DNA of 64,000 nt from Archangium sp. (GCA_030681645.1 JAUXRX010000010.1:185318-249317), one strand, 5' to 3'; positions 1 to 11,591 are shown, numbered from the stretch's first letter. Numbers and translations: made by a program. Notes: a model not told the origin generated them from the letters alone.

Positions 1-1726
<1,726 letters not shown>

Positions 1727-2402
1727 GAGCTCCGTGAACGACGCCAGGGCGCGGGCAGGCTCGCGCCGCGCGAGACGCGACCCTCACGTACGAAGTCGAG
1801 CACCATCGCGCCCGGAAGCGGCACGTCAGGCGGCGCCGCCTGCAGCGCGCGACTGGCTGCCATGAAGAACCCGCCGAGCTCGCGGTACAGCTGGCCCACC
1901 GCGTCGTTCGCGCCCGAGGACGTGCAGGCATCGAGGCTCGCGCCGTTCGCAGTGACGTGGATGTCGTCAGTCATGTTGTCCGGCTTGCACCCGAGCGAGG
2001 CGAGCTTCGAGGCCGACCCCAGCCGCCACAGCTTCGCGCGCGTCGCGGCGTCGAGCACCGGGCCCTCGGCCCGCCGGCGGCCCTTCCGCTTTCGTGGGCG
2101 TACGTCTGGCCATCGGCGCGCATGCCCACCACCCTCGACCTGCCGGTCGCGCCGCCACCGGTGCCGAGCTCGACCGCGAAGTCAGCGGGGGGATCCGCGG
2201 CGGCGACCGGACCCGCGTCCACTGCGACGGGAGCAGGCGCTGGTGCAGGAGCCGCCCTCTTCGGCTGCTCATCGCACGCGCTGGAGACGAGCAGGGCCGA
2301 GACGATGAGTGAGCGCACGCGCCAGCCTACCGTGGCCTCCATGCCTGCACCCCTGACTGAATTCGTTTGGGTACGGGCCCGTTCATGGCGAGCATGCGCG
2401 CA

Positions 2403-3629
2403 ATGAAGCGACTCCCCCTTCTCGCGATCCTCTTCGCCTCCCTCTCGTTCGCAGGTGAGCCCTCGGGCTGGAAATTCAAGGCCGGGGAGAAGGGCAAGCC
2501 CGCCATCCTCCTCATCCACGGCCTCGCCGCGTCGCGCAAGCACTGGACCTCGCCGGCCGAGACCTGGAGCATCAAGAACGGGCACTACAAGCACTGGAAG
2601 GAGCCGAAGAAGCAGTCGGGCAAGTCGAAGCTCCCGAAGGTGAAGGGCGACGTGCGGTCCATCGTGCTCTCGCCGGTCGACAAGCACGCCGATGAAGACG
2701 GCAGCTTCTGGAAGTACCTGGTGAGCCAGGGCTACACGGTCGCGACGTGGAACCAGCTTCCCTGCATGGACAGCGAAGATCAGCCTTCGCAGAAGTGCCT
2801 CAACAGCGATGTGTTCGACGCGGCGTACCCCACGGCGAAAGAGGCGCTCGCGTACCTCGCCACGCAGACGACGGAAGATCTCGCGCTGGTGGCGCACTCC
2901 CGCGGTGGACTGATCGGCCGCAAGCTGCTCAAGGAAACGAACGAGGCGCTTCCGCCGGTCGCGCGGGTGAAGTGGTTCATCACCCTGCACACCCCGCACC
3001 ACGGCTCGAGCATGGCGACGAAGGGCAACGAGGTGCAGAAGGCGTTCAAGTCGCCCCTCAAGGGAGTGGACCTCGACTTCGTCCCCGCCCTCTTCCGCGA
3101 CGTGGCGAAGAAGCTGATGCCTGACGCGGGCGACAAGCTGGCGAAGACCATCGACGTGGTGGTGGTGCTCACCGGCCTCACCGGCGCGCGCGAGCTCGAC
3201 GCCAACGGCAAGCTCTACAAGGACCTCGAGGCCGGGGAGAAGAAGCGCGACGGCGTGAAGTACTTCACCTTCGGCGGCACCTCACCGCGCCTCGCGAAGG
3301 TGTGGGCACGGCAGTACAGCGACGCCGGCTTCGAGTGGAAGACGTCGCCGAAGGAGCTGCTCGACTTCCCCGGCGACTTGAAGGTGCCCTTCGACGAGAT
3401 GAAGAAGGGCGGCGACCTGCTGGTGACGAACGACTCGGCGAAGTTCGGCTTCGCCGAGAAGCACTTCACCAACAAGCTGAACCACGCCGAGGTGCTGTGG
3501 AACAAGAAGGTGCAGAAGAAGGTCGCGTCGCTGCTGGTGGTGGAGCCGCCGCAAGCCGACGAGGCCGAAGCGGAAGCCGGTGAGGGCGACGCTGAAGACG
3601 ACGCCGACGACGACTCCGCGGCTGACTGA
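2403..3629 (+). CDS. Secreted alpha/beta hydrolase, lipase-like
   Basis: The start at 2403 gives a clean Sec signal peptide (MKRLPLLAILFASLSFAG); an upstream in-frame ATG at 2367 would bury it. The mature protein has the oxyanion strand ILLIHGLAASRKHW, then a nucleophile elbow AHSRGG with Ser in the G/A-x-S-x-G context, as in lipases and PGAP1-like esterases. A His near the C-terminus (KLNHAEVLW) could complete the triad. The last 35 or so residues are almost all Asp, Glu and Ala, an acidic tail of unknown role. The substrate cannot be deduced. The next gene starts 36 bases downstream on the same strand. Confidence 0.75.
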   Translation: MKRLPLLAILFASLSFAGEPSGWKFKAGEKGKPAILLIHGLAASRKHWTSPAETWSIKNGHYKHWKEPKKQSGKSKLPKVKGDVRSIVLSPVDKHADEDGSFWKYLVSQGYTVATWNQLPCMDSEDQPSQKCLNSDVFDAAYPTAKEALAYLATQTTEDLALVAHSRGGLIGRKLLKETNEALPPVARVKWFITLHTPHHGSSMATKGNEVQKAFKSPLKGVDLDFVPALFRDVAKKLMPDAGDKLAKTIDVVVVLTGLTGARELDANGKLYKDLEAGEKKRDGVKYFTFGGTSPRLAKVWARQYSDAGFEWKTSPKELLDFPGDLKVPFDEMKKGGDLLVTNDSAKFGFAEKHFTNKLNHAEVLWNKKVQKKVASLLVVEPPQADEAEAEAGEGDAEDDADDDSAAD

Positions 3630-3665
3630 AGAGACATTCTCGAAATCGCCTGAGGGGGCCCCCAA

Positions 3666-6600
3666 GTGAAGTCGTGTGCGCTGAGACTGACGCTGGCGCT
3701 GTGCTGCCTGAGTGCGACGTTCGCGCTCGCTCAAGATCCCGATCTCGACGACGCGAAGAAGTTCCTCGCGGGCCGTCCCGAGCTCGCCAACCTCGTGAGC
3801 AAGGTCGCGACGAAGACGGGCGCCGGCGTCTACCGCCTCGAGACCGGCGCCGCGGACCCGAAGGTCTTCCTGGTGAAGTCGGGGGGCGCCTGGGTGCTGG
3901 CGCTCACGCTCGACAAGAAGAAGTTCGACCTGGGCGCGCTCGTGCCGCCCAGCGTGCTCGGCGGCACCAGCGTGAAGACGCTCTTCTTCGTGGTCGGCAA
4001 CGCGAGCGGCACGCTCAGCGCGAAGGGCCTCGGCGGCGAGCTGGAGCAGGCGGTCAGCGCGCTGGGCAAGGACGCGGCCTTCGCGCCGGGCTTGAACCTC
4101 TTCTCGCAGCTCGACATCGCCGGCGGCGGCACGCTGGGGCAGCTGCGCAGCGCGGGCATGCTCCCCGAGGGGCCGCTGTGGCTCTCCGGTTCGCTCGGCG
4201 GCTCGGTGATGGACAGCCTCTTGAGCGGCAACGCGCCCGACCTCAAGGGCACCGACTTCACGCTCACGCTGGCGGTCGCGTCGCTCACGCCCGCGCCCTT
4301 CAGCCTCATCCCCAACCCGAAGCTGACGCTGGGTGACGGCACCTTCACCTTCACCCGCACCGCGGGCGCCTTCAGCCTCTCGGGCCAGCAGCTCAACAGC
4401 AAGCTGCTGCTCCCCGACAACAAGACCTTCCTCATTCCGAAGACGACGCTCACGTTCACCAGGAGCGCCGACGCGTGGGACGTGGCGGTCGAGGGCGCCT
4501 CGCAGGACAAGCAGCCCTGGAAGAACGCCTTCGGCCTCAACGGCGTCGAGCTCAAGCAGGTCACCCTGCGCGGCACCATCTCGTCCACGAAGACGGGCGC
4601 CAGCACGCCGCCCATCCGCGGCTTCGGGCTCGCGCTCGGGGCCAAGGTGAGCGTCAACAAGCGCGACTACGACGGCGAGTTCTCCATCGACGTCGAGGCG
4701 AACAAGCTCAAGGAGCTCACCATTCGCCTCAGCGGCGATCTCAACCTCGGCTTCATCCCGGGCGGCAACGACTTCACCTTCAAGCAGTTCAGCCTCGCCG
4801 TGAGCCCCGCGACCATGCAGGCCGCCGTCGCAGGCGAGCTCCAGTGGCGCGAGCTCAATGGCCGCGCGGCGGTGGTGCTCTCGAAGCAGCCGATGCTGTT
4901 CCTGCACCTGAAGGAGCTCGACCTCGCGTCGCTGGTGGTGAAGGGGAAGCAGCCCGCGGGCATGCCCGCGATCCCCAAGCTCAACCTGCTCCTGGTGGCG
5001 GGCTTCGGAGCGAACGCCGGCGACGTGACCAACCTGCCCAGCGCCGCCCAGGAGATGATCGACGAGGTCACCGGGGCGACCGGCGGCAAGGTGAAGGTGA
5101 CCAACGGCCTGACCATCGTCACGCGCATCGACGCGAAGGCCATCGGTGCTGATCAATACGGACAGAACGGGCCGGTGCTCCTCGCCGGCAGCCTCGACGT
5201 GATGAAGGGCAGCTTCCGCATCGCCGCGAGCCTGCCCTCGATTCCTCCCATCCAGGGGTTGCCCCAAGGCTTCGGCGTCGAGGCCCCGGAGGTCTTCCTC
5301 GCGCTCGACCAGAAGGCCGGCGCACCCGTCGCCTCGTTCGGGCTCGGCCTGCGGCTGATGATGCCGGTGGACGGCCAGGTGCTGGCGTTCAAGGGTCAGC
5401 TCGCGGCCAGCACTGCGGGCACGTTCTCGTTCACCGGCGCGCTCGAGACGAACTGGGTCAACCCCATCGGGCTGCAGGGCGTGACCATTCTCGCGCCGGT
5501 GGTGGTGACGATCGGCGTGGGCGCTGACGCGTCGGTGGACCTCGGCTTCCAGGCGGGCCTCGCCATCGCGAAGCAGACCTACAACCCGATGGCGATGTGC
5601 CTCAACGTGCAGGCGGCGCCGGTGCCCGTGCCGAAGAAGCTCGCCCTGCGCTTCAAGGGCAGCGAGTTCGGTCCGCAGGCGCAGATGGACATCATGGAGG
5701 CCTTCGTGAAGTCGGCGGTGAACGGCCCGCTCAAGAACGGCATCGAAGACAGGAACACCCGCCTCGCGCTCTCGCAGGTGGGACCGCAGGTGGACAAGAT
5801 CAGCGACGCGGCCGACGGGCTGGGCCTCAACGTGATCTCCTTCACGCAGGTCGACGTGGCCCTCACCTCGCCGGGCGTCACCTGCGACATCCCCGCCATC
5901 GAGGGCATGGGCATCAAGCTGGTGGGCACCGCGCGCTTCATGGGCAAGCCCATCGGATCGCTCGACAGCTACGTGAACCTCACGCAGGGCCTCAAGGTCG
6001 ACTCGAAGATCAACGACCTCGACTTCCTCGACCTGGTGAAGCTGCGCAACGCCCGCCTCGACATCCTCGCGCCCATGCCCGGCGCCGCGCCCCAGCCCTC
6101 CGCGGCGGCCAGCGCGAAGGCCGAGAAGGCGAGGAAGACGCTCGCCAAGCGGAAGTCGGAGCTGAAAGCGAACACCGCCGCGCTCAAGAAGGTGAAGGAC
6201 GACGACGAGAAGGCGGACCTCAAGGACGAGAAGGAGGACCTCGAGAGCGAGATCGCCGACCTCGAGAAGGAGGTCACCCGCGGCACCGGCCCGGACTACG
6301 GCCACTTCTACCTCTCGGGCCGCGCCGAGGTGCTGCGCTCCAACAACGCCGAGCTCAACATCGAGCTCGACAAAGCGGGCGCCAGCTTCGAGTTCTCCAG
6401 TGAGCTGGCGGATCTCGGCTCGCTGCAGATGTCGGCCGAGACCGAAGGTCAGAGCCTCGCCCGGGCCACCGACTTCACCGTGGGCCTCACCATCGGCGAC
6501 GATGCGCACGCGAAGTTCCTCAAGAACCTCGGCAACGCACTCAAGGCCTCGGCGGCGGCGCGCAAGCAGGCCCAGGGAGACCTCTCCAAGGGCAGCGACG

Positions 6601-7247
6601 CGGCACTCAAGGCAGCGCAGGACGAGTACGACCGCCTCGACGCGCAGGCCGGCAAGGACTTCCGCAAGGCGCAGAAGGACCTCAAGAAGGCGAAGAAGAA
6701 GTTCAAGAAGGCCGAGCGCGGCATCAAGAAGGCGAAGAAGAAGTGCGAGGAAGACCTGGGCATCGCGAAGGATCTCTGCGGCACGCTCGACGCCGCGAAG
6801 GAGACCCTCAAGATCTCGAAGGGGTCGTTGAACGTCGCGAAGGACGCGCTCAAGGCGATCAAGAAGAGCTCGGACTACGCGCGGCTCCAGACGGCGAAGG
6901 GGACCATCGCCAGCATCAAGGCCGGCAAGAAGGCAGGCGAGGCGGGCCTGGCGGGCTGGGGCGCGGTCGACAACGTGGGGCAGATGGTGCGCGACGGCGC
7001 GTCGAACGAGTTCCTCAACGTCGAGGAGATCGAGCTCAAGGGCTCGCTCAAGAAGCTGACCGGCTCCCTCGCGGTGACGGTCAACGTGGGTGAGGAAGAG
7101 GTCGAAGAGACGTTCGAGGTGAACCTGCGCACCGGTGAGGGCCTCGACCTGGTGCCGTTCGCCACCCGCGTGGCCGACGAAATCACCGAGCAGGCCAACA
7201 AGGAGGGCAGCCCGGTGTGGAAGGCCCTGCGAAAGGGGAAGAAGTGA
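3666..7247 (+). CDS. Very large exported protein, beta-rich with coiled coils, function unknown
   Basis: A Sec signal peptide (LRLTLALCCLSATFALAQ) starts a protein of 1193 residues. About the first 800 mature residues are rich in short Thr/Ser/Gly/Leu strands and look like a long beta structure. A charged coiled coil follows near 815-880 (KARKTLAKRKSELKAN). After another beta stretch comes a strongly Lys-rich helix near 985-1080 (KDLKKAKKKFKKAERGIKKA) with a possible disulfide pair. No family is recognised. The stop overlaps the next start (TGATG), so the two are probably co-translated. A structural or surface role is possible but not shown. Confidence 0.7.
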   Translation: MKSCALRLTLALCCLSATFALAQDPDLDDAKKFLAGRPELANLVSKVATKTGAGVYRLETGAADPKVFLVKSGGAWVLALTLDKKKFDLGALVPPSVLGGTSVKTLFFVVGNASGTLSAKGLGGELEQAVSALGKDAAFAPGLNLFSQLDIAGGGTLGQLRSAGMLPEGPLWLSGSLGGSVMDSLLSGNAPDLKGTDFTLTLAVASLTPAPFSLIPNPKLTLGDGTFTFTRTAGAFSLSGQQLNSKLLLPDNKTFLIPKTTLTFTRSADAWDVAVEGASQDKQPWKNAFGLNGVELKQVTLRGTISSTKTGASTPPIRGFGLALGAKVSVNKRDYDGEFSIDVEANKLKELTIRLSGDLNLGFIPGGNDFTFKQFSLAVSPATMQAAVAGELQWRELNGRAAVVLSKQPMLFLHLKELDLASLVVKGKQPAGMPAIPKLNLLLVAGFGANAGDVTNLPSAAQEMIDEVTGATGGKVKVTNGLTIVTRIDAKAIGADQYGQNGPVLLAGSLDVMKGSFRIAASLPSIPPIQGLPQGFGVEAPEVFLALDQKAGAPVASFGLGLRLMMPVDGQVLAFKGQLAASTAGTFSFTGALETNWVNPIGLQGVTILAPVVVTIGVGADASVDLGFQAGLAIAKQTYNPMAMCLNVQAAPVPVPKKLALRFKGSEFGPQAQMDIMEAFVKSAVNGPLKNGIEDRNTRLALSQVGPQVDKISDAADGLGLNVISFTQVDVALTSPGVTCDIPAIEGMGIKLVGTARFMGKPIGSLDSYVNLTQGLKVDSKINDLDFLDLVKLRNARLDILAPMPGAAPQPSAAASAKAEKARKTLAKRKSELKANTAALKKVKDDDEKADLKDEKEDLESEIADLEKEVTRGTGPDYGHFYLSGRAEVLRSNNAELNIELDKAGASFEFSSELADLGSLQMSAETEGQSLARATDFTVGLTIGDDAHAKFLKNLGNALKASAAARKQAQGDLSKGSDAALKAAQDEYDRLDAQAGKDFRKAQKDLKKAKKKFKKAERGIKKAKKKCEEDLGIAKDLCGTLDAAKETLKISKGSLNVAKDALKAIKKSSDYARLQTAKGTIASIKAGKKAGEAGLAGWGAVDNVGQMVRDGASNEFLNVEEIELKGSLKKLTGSLAVTVNVGEEEVEETFEVNLRTGEGLDLVPFATRVADEITEQANKEGSPVWKALRKGKK

Positions 7248-8227
7248 TGCGCTCTTTCTTCGCAGCAGTGCTGCTGGTGCCGGTGGTCGCGTTCGCGCAG
7301 TTGACGCCGCTGACCGTCAACGTGAACGACACGTTCGACGGCGAGCGCGCGGTTCGGGTGAGCGTTCCCGAGCTGGCGCTCAAGGGACTCAAGGGGCAGA
7401 CCTTCTACTTCGGCGCCTGCTTCCGCAGCGCGCAGGGTGGCTGGAGCGAGTGGGTGACCACGCAGCAGTGGTCGGTACCGGCGGATCCGTTCAAGTGGAA
7501 GAACGCCTTCAGCCACCTCTTCCGGGCCTCGCGACTGGCTGAAGACGACTTCGCCAACGGGGCCTTCATCGCGCGCGTCAGCGTCTTCGACGGCAGCGGC
7601 CGCGAGCTGGCTTCCCGCGAGACGCCCTTTCAGCTGGGCTCCGTGCGTGACTGCGGCACGGGGCAGGATCTCGGCTGCGCCCAGACGCGTGACGGCGTCT
7701 TCCCCCTCGACCGCGCCAGCTACCTCGGCCTCATCGACACGCTGCGCGCCGAGAGGAACGAGAAGAGGCGCGTGAAGAAGTTCGGGAACGTGGTGTCGGC
7801 GGTGTACCTGACGGCGGCGCAGTTCACTTCCCTGCTCGACCTCTTCCCCGGCGATGGCCCCCGCTTCGATGCCGCGACCGCCGCGGCGCGCCGCGTGGTG
7901 AACCTGAGCGACGCGGCCTCATACGCTGCACGCTTCAAGGCGCCAGACCTGCGCGAGAAATACGGCTCGCTCCTCCGCTCCCTCGCCCCTGATGCGCAGC
8001 CGCGCGCGTGGCGCGTCGAGGGCGACATGGACCATGTCGGCTTCACCTTCGAGGAGCCGACGCGCGAGGCCGTCTACGAGAAGTGCGTGGCGTGGAAGGA
8101 AGGCAACATTCGCATCCAGGGCTTCGTGACCCGGGTCGCCATCAAGGGCGGCGCGACGCGCACCGACATGCTGCGCACCGACGCGGCCTGCAACACGGCG
8201 AAGGACGCAGCCGTCGCGGTCTACTGA
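7247..8227 (+). CDS. Exported protein of unknown function, coupled to the preceding large protein
   Basis: The ATG at 7247 shares one base with the upstream stop and gives a signal peptide (MRSFFAAVLLVPVVAFAQ). An earlier in-frame ATG at 7217 lies inside the upstream gene and is less likely. The 326-residue protein has an early beta region (LTVNVNDTFDGERAVRVSV) resembling an Ig-like or carbohydrate-binding fold, then a mixed region containing MDHVGFTFEEPTREAVYEK. No catalytic motif is visible. Its tight coupling suggests that it works with the large protein upstream. Confidence 0.65.
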   Translation: MRSFFAAVLLVPVVAFAQLTPLTVNVNDTFDGERAVRVSVPELALKGLKGQTFYFGACFRSAQGGWSEWVTTQQWSVPADPFKWKNAFSHLFRASRLAEDDFANGAFIARVSVFDGSGRELASRETPFQLGSVRDCGTGQDLGCAQTRDGVFPLDRASYLGLIDTLRAERNEKRRVKKFGNVVSAVYLTAAQFTSLLDLFPGDGPRFDAATAAARRVVNLSDAASYAARFKAPDLREKYGSLLRSLAPDAQPRAWRVEGDMDHVGFTFEEPTREAVYEKCVAWKEGNIRIQGFVTRVAIKGGATRTDMLRTDAACNTAKDAAVAVY

Positions 8228-8268
8228 GCCACGTCGGGCCACCCGCCTTCTTGTTAGAGTCCCGCCGG

Positions 8269-8937
8269 GTGACCCTCCTCCTCGTCGCCGTGCTCGCCGC
8301 AGCCCCGATGGAACACCTGAGAGTCGAGCTGAAGTTCACCCTCGTGCACGCCGACGGCAAACGCGAAGCGAACGCCTCGGACAAGGTCTGGTACTTCGAG
8401 GTGCCTGCGAAGCGCGCCGACGACAAGTCGATGAACGAGCTGCTGCACCGCATCTTCTGGGACCAGAACGTCGCCATGCGCCAGCGCGAGCCGGGCGACC
8501 ACGCGTACCTGAGCCTCCTGTCGTTCAAGACGTCGAAGGTCGATCTCGCGGCGGTGAAGGCGTCGAAGGGCACCGACCCGAAGGTCTACGGCTGGCTCGA
8601 CGCGCAGCGCGCGGTGGTGTGGGAACCGAGCGCGGAGTTCATCGTCGATGACCAGGGCCGCTACGACAACATCGGCGGCAACGACTACACCGAGCTGCTG
8701 CTGCACCGCATGTACGAGCGGAAGCTCATCGACGAAGCGGGCTTCGTGGCGTTCTTCGACGCGTACAACAGCGCGAAGACGCCGGGCCGCATGGTGTTCG
8801 ACGGCCGGGAAAAGCGCCTCAAGAGCCTCACTGAGATCCGCGGCGTGGCGACCAATGCACCGGGCTCGGGCACGTACCGCAAGGCCGTGGGCGCCAAGCC
8901 GATCGCCTCGGGACCCATCGACTCAGCGGTCAAGTGA
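8269..8937 (+). CDS. Exported protein of unknown function
   Basis: The GTG at 8269 gives a short hydrophobic leader (VTLLLVAVLAAAP) and a protein of about 222 residues. The longer open frame reaching back to 8008 lies inside the previous gene and is rejected. The mature part contains DKVWYFEVPAKRADDKSMNE and a Tyr/Asp-rich middle (DDQGRYDNIGGNDYTELLLH). No family is recognised. It follows the previous gene after 41 bases and is probably in the same transcript. Confidence 0.6.
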   Translation: MTLLLVAVLAAAPMEHLRVELKFTLVHADGKREANASDKVWYFEVPAKRADDKSMNELLHRIFWDQNVAMRQREPGDHAYLSLLSFKTSKVDLAAVKASKGTDPKVYGWLDAQRAVVWEPSAEFIVDDQGRYDNIGGNDYTELLLHRMYERKLIDEAGFVAFFDAYNSAKTPGRMVFDGREKRLKSLTEIRGVATNAPGSGTYRKAVGAKPIASGPIDSAVK

Positions 8938-8946
8938 GTGGCCGCT

Positions 8947-9036
8947 TCAGCCGCTGCTGACCCGGCGGCGGCGGAAGAGGCCGGCCATCAGCGCGAACAG
9001 GCCGGGGCTGAGCGGATCCACCGTCGAGCAGCTCAC
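8947..9036 (-). pseudogene. Out-of-frame MYXO-CTERM-like tail after the VWA gene
   Basis: Just past the stop of the VWA gene, in another frame, is a 29-codon stretch with a Ser-Cys (VSCSTVDP), a hydrophobic segment (GLFALMAGLF) and an Arg cluster (RRRR) before a stop. This is the order of parts in MYXO-CTERM sorting tails. It has no own start signal, so it is either the lost end of the VWA protein or decayed sequence. Confidence 0.5.
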
Positions 9037-9047
9037 TACCCGCGTCG

Positions 9048-10145
9048 TCAATGACAGTCGACGAGCACGCTCGCCGTCGCGCCGCCGGCGGCCTGGTCGC
9101 AGGCCATGCCATGCAGCGCGAGCTCACCGTTGACCTGGTCGAGCCATTCCCAGCCATTGGGGCCCTGGGGAACGCTCACCCCGCCGACCTGCACGGTGAA
9201 GGTGTCGTTCGCGCTCAGCCCGTTGAGGAGGAAGGTGCACCGGGTGAGCTGCGAGGTGATGCGGCCGAAGGCGTCGGTGAGCTCGGCCTGGTTGGCCACC
9301 GAGTAGTAGCGCGGGCCCACGCCCTGGCGCGGCACACCCCCGGCGACGGCCATCGCGTCGAGCGTGCTGGCGAACTGGTTGAGCTGCGAGCCCAGGCCGA
9401 TGACGTACGTCGGCAGGCGCGCAGCGAAGAGGTTGCGCAGCTCGTTGATGGTGCCCACGTCATCGAGACAGAAGTCAGGTCCCTCGCAGTTGGGCGAGAT
9501 CACCGGCGGGCTGCTGCAGACGCAGGTGGCGGCGTTGAGGTTGAAGTTGCAGTTGGGGGCGCCGTCGGTGGCGAGGATGACGGCGCGCGCGGAGTTCGCG
9601 GTGCGCAGCGTGCGCAGGTGCGCGGCGGCGACGGAGAGCGCGTCGGCTGTCGGCGTGCCTCCGATCGGGTTGGACGTGGTGAACAACGCCAGCAGGCGGT
9701 TCGCGTTGCCCTGCGCCGGCGAGAGGTCGACCACGGTGGGCGCGGCACAGCTGTCGAGGCGCACCGGGTACATCAACGCGCCCATGGCGATGCGTTGATC
9801 GAGCGGCGGCAGCGTCGCCCGCAGCGAGGTCTCGAGCACGTCCCACCGGGTCACGCCGGCGTCGTAGCGACCATCGAGGTTCTGATCCATCGAGCCCGAG
9901 CGATCGATCACGAACATCACCGTCGGCACCGCGGGCACGAGCGGCACGGGACGGGGAATACAGGGTCCCGCATCGGGGGGACCCGCGTCAGGCGGCCCTG
10001 CGTCGGGCGGGCCTGCATCGGGTGTCCCCGCGTCGCGGCCGGCGTCGACCGACGCGTCGGGTGGATCGATCGAGTAGCGCACGACCTCGGTCCGCCCGCA
10101 CCCGAAGGCGAGCAGCGCGGCGAGAGCGAGTGAGGTGAGGCGCAT
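9048..10145 (-). CDS. VWA-domain lipoprotein
   Basis: The start at 10145 gives a lipoprotein signal (SLALAALLAFGC). A linker with repeated PPDAG units follows, then a von Willebrand A domain with an intact MIDAS motif (DRSGSMD), a Thr further on and a late Asp (ATDGAPNC). The central part has several Cys pairs (AATCVCSSPPVISPNC). VWA domains bind ligands through a metal ion, so this is probably a cell-surface binding protein; the ligand is unknown. The stop at 9048 comes just before a MYXO-CTERM-like tail in another frame, which raises the chance of a 3' frameshift. It is divergent from the PDZ gene at 10431. Confidence 0.85.
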   Translation of the reverse strand: MRLTSLALAALLAFGCGRTEVVRYSIDPPDASVDAGRDAGTPDAGPPDAGPPDAGPPDAGPCIPRPVPLVPAVPTVMFVIDRSGSMDQNLDGRYDAGVTRWDVLETSLRATLPPLDQRIAMGALMYPVRLDSCAAPTVVDLSPAQGNANRLLALFTTSNPIGGTPTADALSVAAAHLRTLRTANSARAVILATDGAPNCNFNLNAATCVCSSPPVISPNCEGPDFCLDDVGTINELRNLFAARLPTYVIGLGSQLNQFASTLDAMAVAGGVPRQGVGPRYYSVANQAELTDAFGRITSQLTRCTFLLNGLSANDTFTVQVGGVSVPQGPNGWEWLDQVNGELALHGMACDQAAGGATASVLVDCH

Positions 10146-10372
10146 CGGCCGCAACTCAACCGGATCCAGCGCCGCGCACAAGACCCGTTCTGAGCTGATC
10201 AGCAGACCAGGTGCTTCGGAAGAGTGTCGGCTTCCGAGACAGGCCTCGAGGTGCGTGGTGGGTGCGGGTCTCTCGCCCTGCCCGTCGCGCGCTTGCTCCT
10301 CACTTCGGGGGCTTCTCCGGGACGAGCGGAGAGCGAACCCGACAGCACCCCGTCTCATCAAGGCCAGACCAC

Positions 10373-10390
10373 ACGTTCACCCCGAGCGGG
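10373..10390. repeat. Partial family B dispersed repeat
   Basis: CGTTCACCCCGAGCGGG matches the first two thirds of the family B repeat (GTTCACCCCGAGCGNAG...) and then diverges. It sits in the 285-base divergent intergenic region between the VWA and PDZ genes. Nothing else was recognised in that gap. Confidence 0.6.
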
Positions 10391-10430
10391 ATTCCGCGAA
10401 AGCCGGGACGGTTCCGGCGACAATGGCCAC

Positions 10431-11588
10431 ATGAGCTGGCTGTCACGCGTGACGGGACTGGCAGGACCCGCGGTGGTGATCCTCGCGGTCTCGGTGGGCA
10501 CCTTCGTGGCGGTCGTTCGCTACACCGAGGTGCTCGACCCCGCGACCGACGCGTCCTGGCTCACCTCGATGGATCGCACGCACACCGGGGCCCCACCCTG
10601 CCTGCGCTACCCGAGCCCCCCGAAGCCCGCGTCGGTCGTCGAAGCGGCCGAGGCGTTCGCCGATGCGGGCATCAGCGCCAACGACGTGCGCGAGCTCGTC
10701 GGCGAGGTGTACGCGCGGGCCGAGCGCCAGGAGAGCGCGCTCCACCCCCGCGCGCAGTCAGACGAGTACCTCGACGTGATGGCCCGACACAGCGGGGTGC
10801 TCGGCCGGATGGTGATCTTCCTCAAGCGAGATCGCCTCAACGACACCCTGCACCGCACGCTCGCCTTCGGCCCGCCCATCAAGCTCACGGTCGCGGCGCT
10901 GCCCGAGCCCAGGCGCGCGGTGTTCGAGGTGCAGTGGGTACGCGACCCCGCGGTCTTCGTGCTCCCGGGACTGAGCGACTTCGTCGAACGGCTGGCGGTG
11001 ACGGTGACCTCGAAGCGGCTCGACAGGGCGCAGGCGCTGCTCGAACAGCAGGCCGCGAAAGGAGAGGCGCTCAGCCTCGAGGGGCTGCCTGCCTCCGAGC
11101 GGCAAGACGACTGGGGAGGCGCGCTGGCGCTCGACGGAATGACGCTCTCGAGCCTGGGGAAGGACCAGATGCCCGGCGGCAGCGGCGCGGACGCCGACCT
11201 GGTGCGCACCATTCGCGGTGCCCCGGCGCCCGTGGAGCCCGCGCCGCCCGCGCTGGCGTGCGAGGGCAAGACGAAGCTCACCATCCTGCGCACGGAGGTC
11301 GAAGCCGCGCTCGAGAAGCTCTCCGACTCGGCGGGCAGCGCGCGCGTCACGCCGGCCTTCACCAACGGTGTGGCCACCGGCTTCAGAGTCACGCGCCTGC
11401 GCGCCGGTTCCCTGCTCGTTCACGCGGGGCTGTGTGACGGCGACGTGGTGAACACCGTCAACGGCCTGGCGCTGACCAGCCCGGACAAGGCACTCGAGGT
11501 CTACTCGTCCATCAAGGACGCACGCCGCGTCGAGCTTTCAGTCACGCGCGAGGGCAAGCCCATCACGCTGGTGGTGCAGATCCGCTGA
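10431..11588 (+). CDS. Membrane-anchored PDZ protein, GspC-like
   Basis: The ATG at 10431 gives a short cytoplasmic start, one membrane helix (GPAVVILAVSVGTFVAVV) and a large periplasmic part of about 385 residues in total. The C-terminal 75 residues look like a PDZ domain (GFRVTRLRAGSLLVHAGLCD, then GDVVNTVNGLALTSP). The order helix, spacer, PDZ is that of the type II secretion inner-membrane protein GspC, but no other secretion genes are nearby. It could be a stand-alone PDZ scaffold. Upstream in-frame codons lie in intergenic sequence without a better start. Confidence 0.65.
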   Translation: MSWLSRVTGLAGPAVVILAVSVGTFVAVVRYTEVLDPATDASWLTSMDRTHTGAPPCLRYPSPPKPASVVEAAEAFADAGISANDVRELVGEVYARAERQESALHPRAQSDEYLDVMARHSGVLGRMVIFLKRDRLNDTLHRTLAFGPPIKLTVAALPEPRRAVFEVQWVRDPAVFVLPGLSDFVERLAVTVTSKRLDRAQALLEQQAAKGEALSLEGLPASERQDDWGGALALDGMTLSSLGKDQMPGGSGADADLVRTIRGAPAPVEPAPPALACEGKTKLTILRTEVEAALEKLSDSAGSARVTPAFTNGVATGFRVTRLRAGSLLVHAGLCDGDVVNTVNGLALTSPDKALEVYSSIKDARRVELSVTREGKPITLVVQIR

Positions 11589-11591
11589 CCT

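Noticed and set aside
3282..6509. Minus-strand open frame of 1075 codons
   Set aside because: It is antisense to the large exported protein, has a His/Glu/Arg/Leu-biased composition typical of GC-rich shadow frames, and shows no domain.
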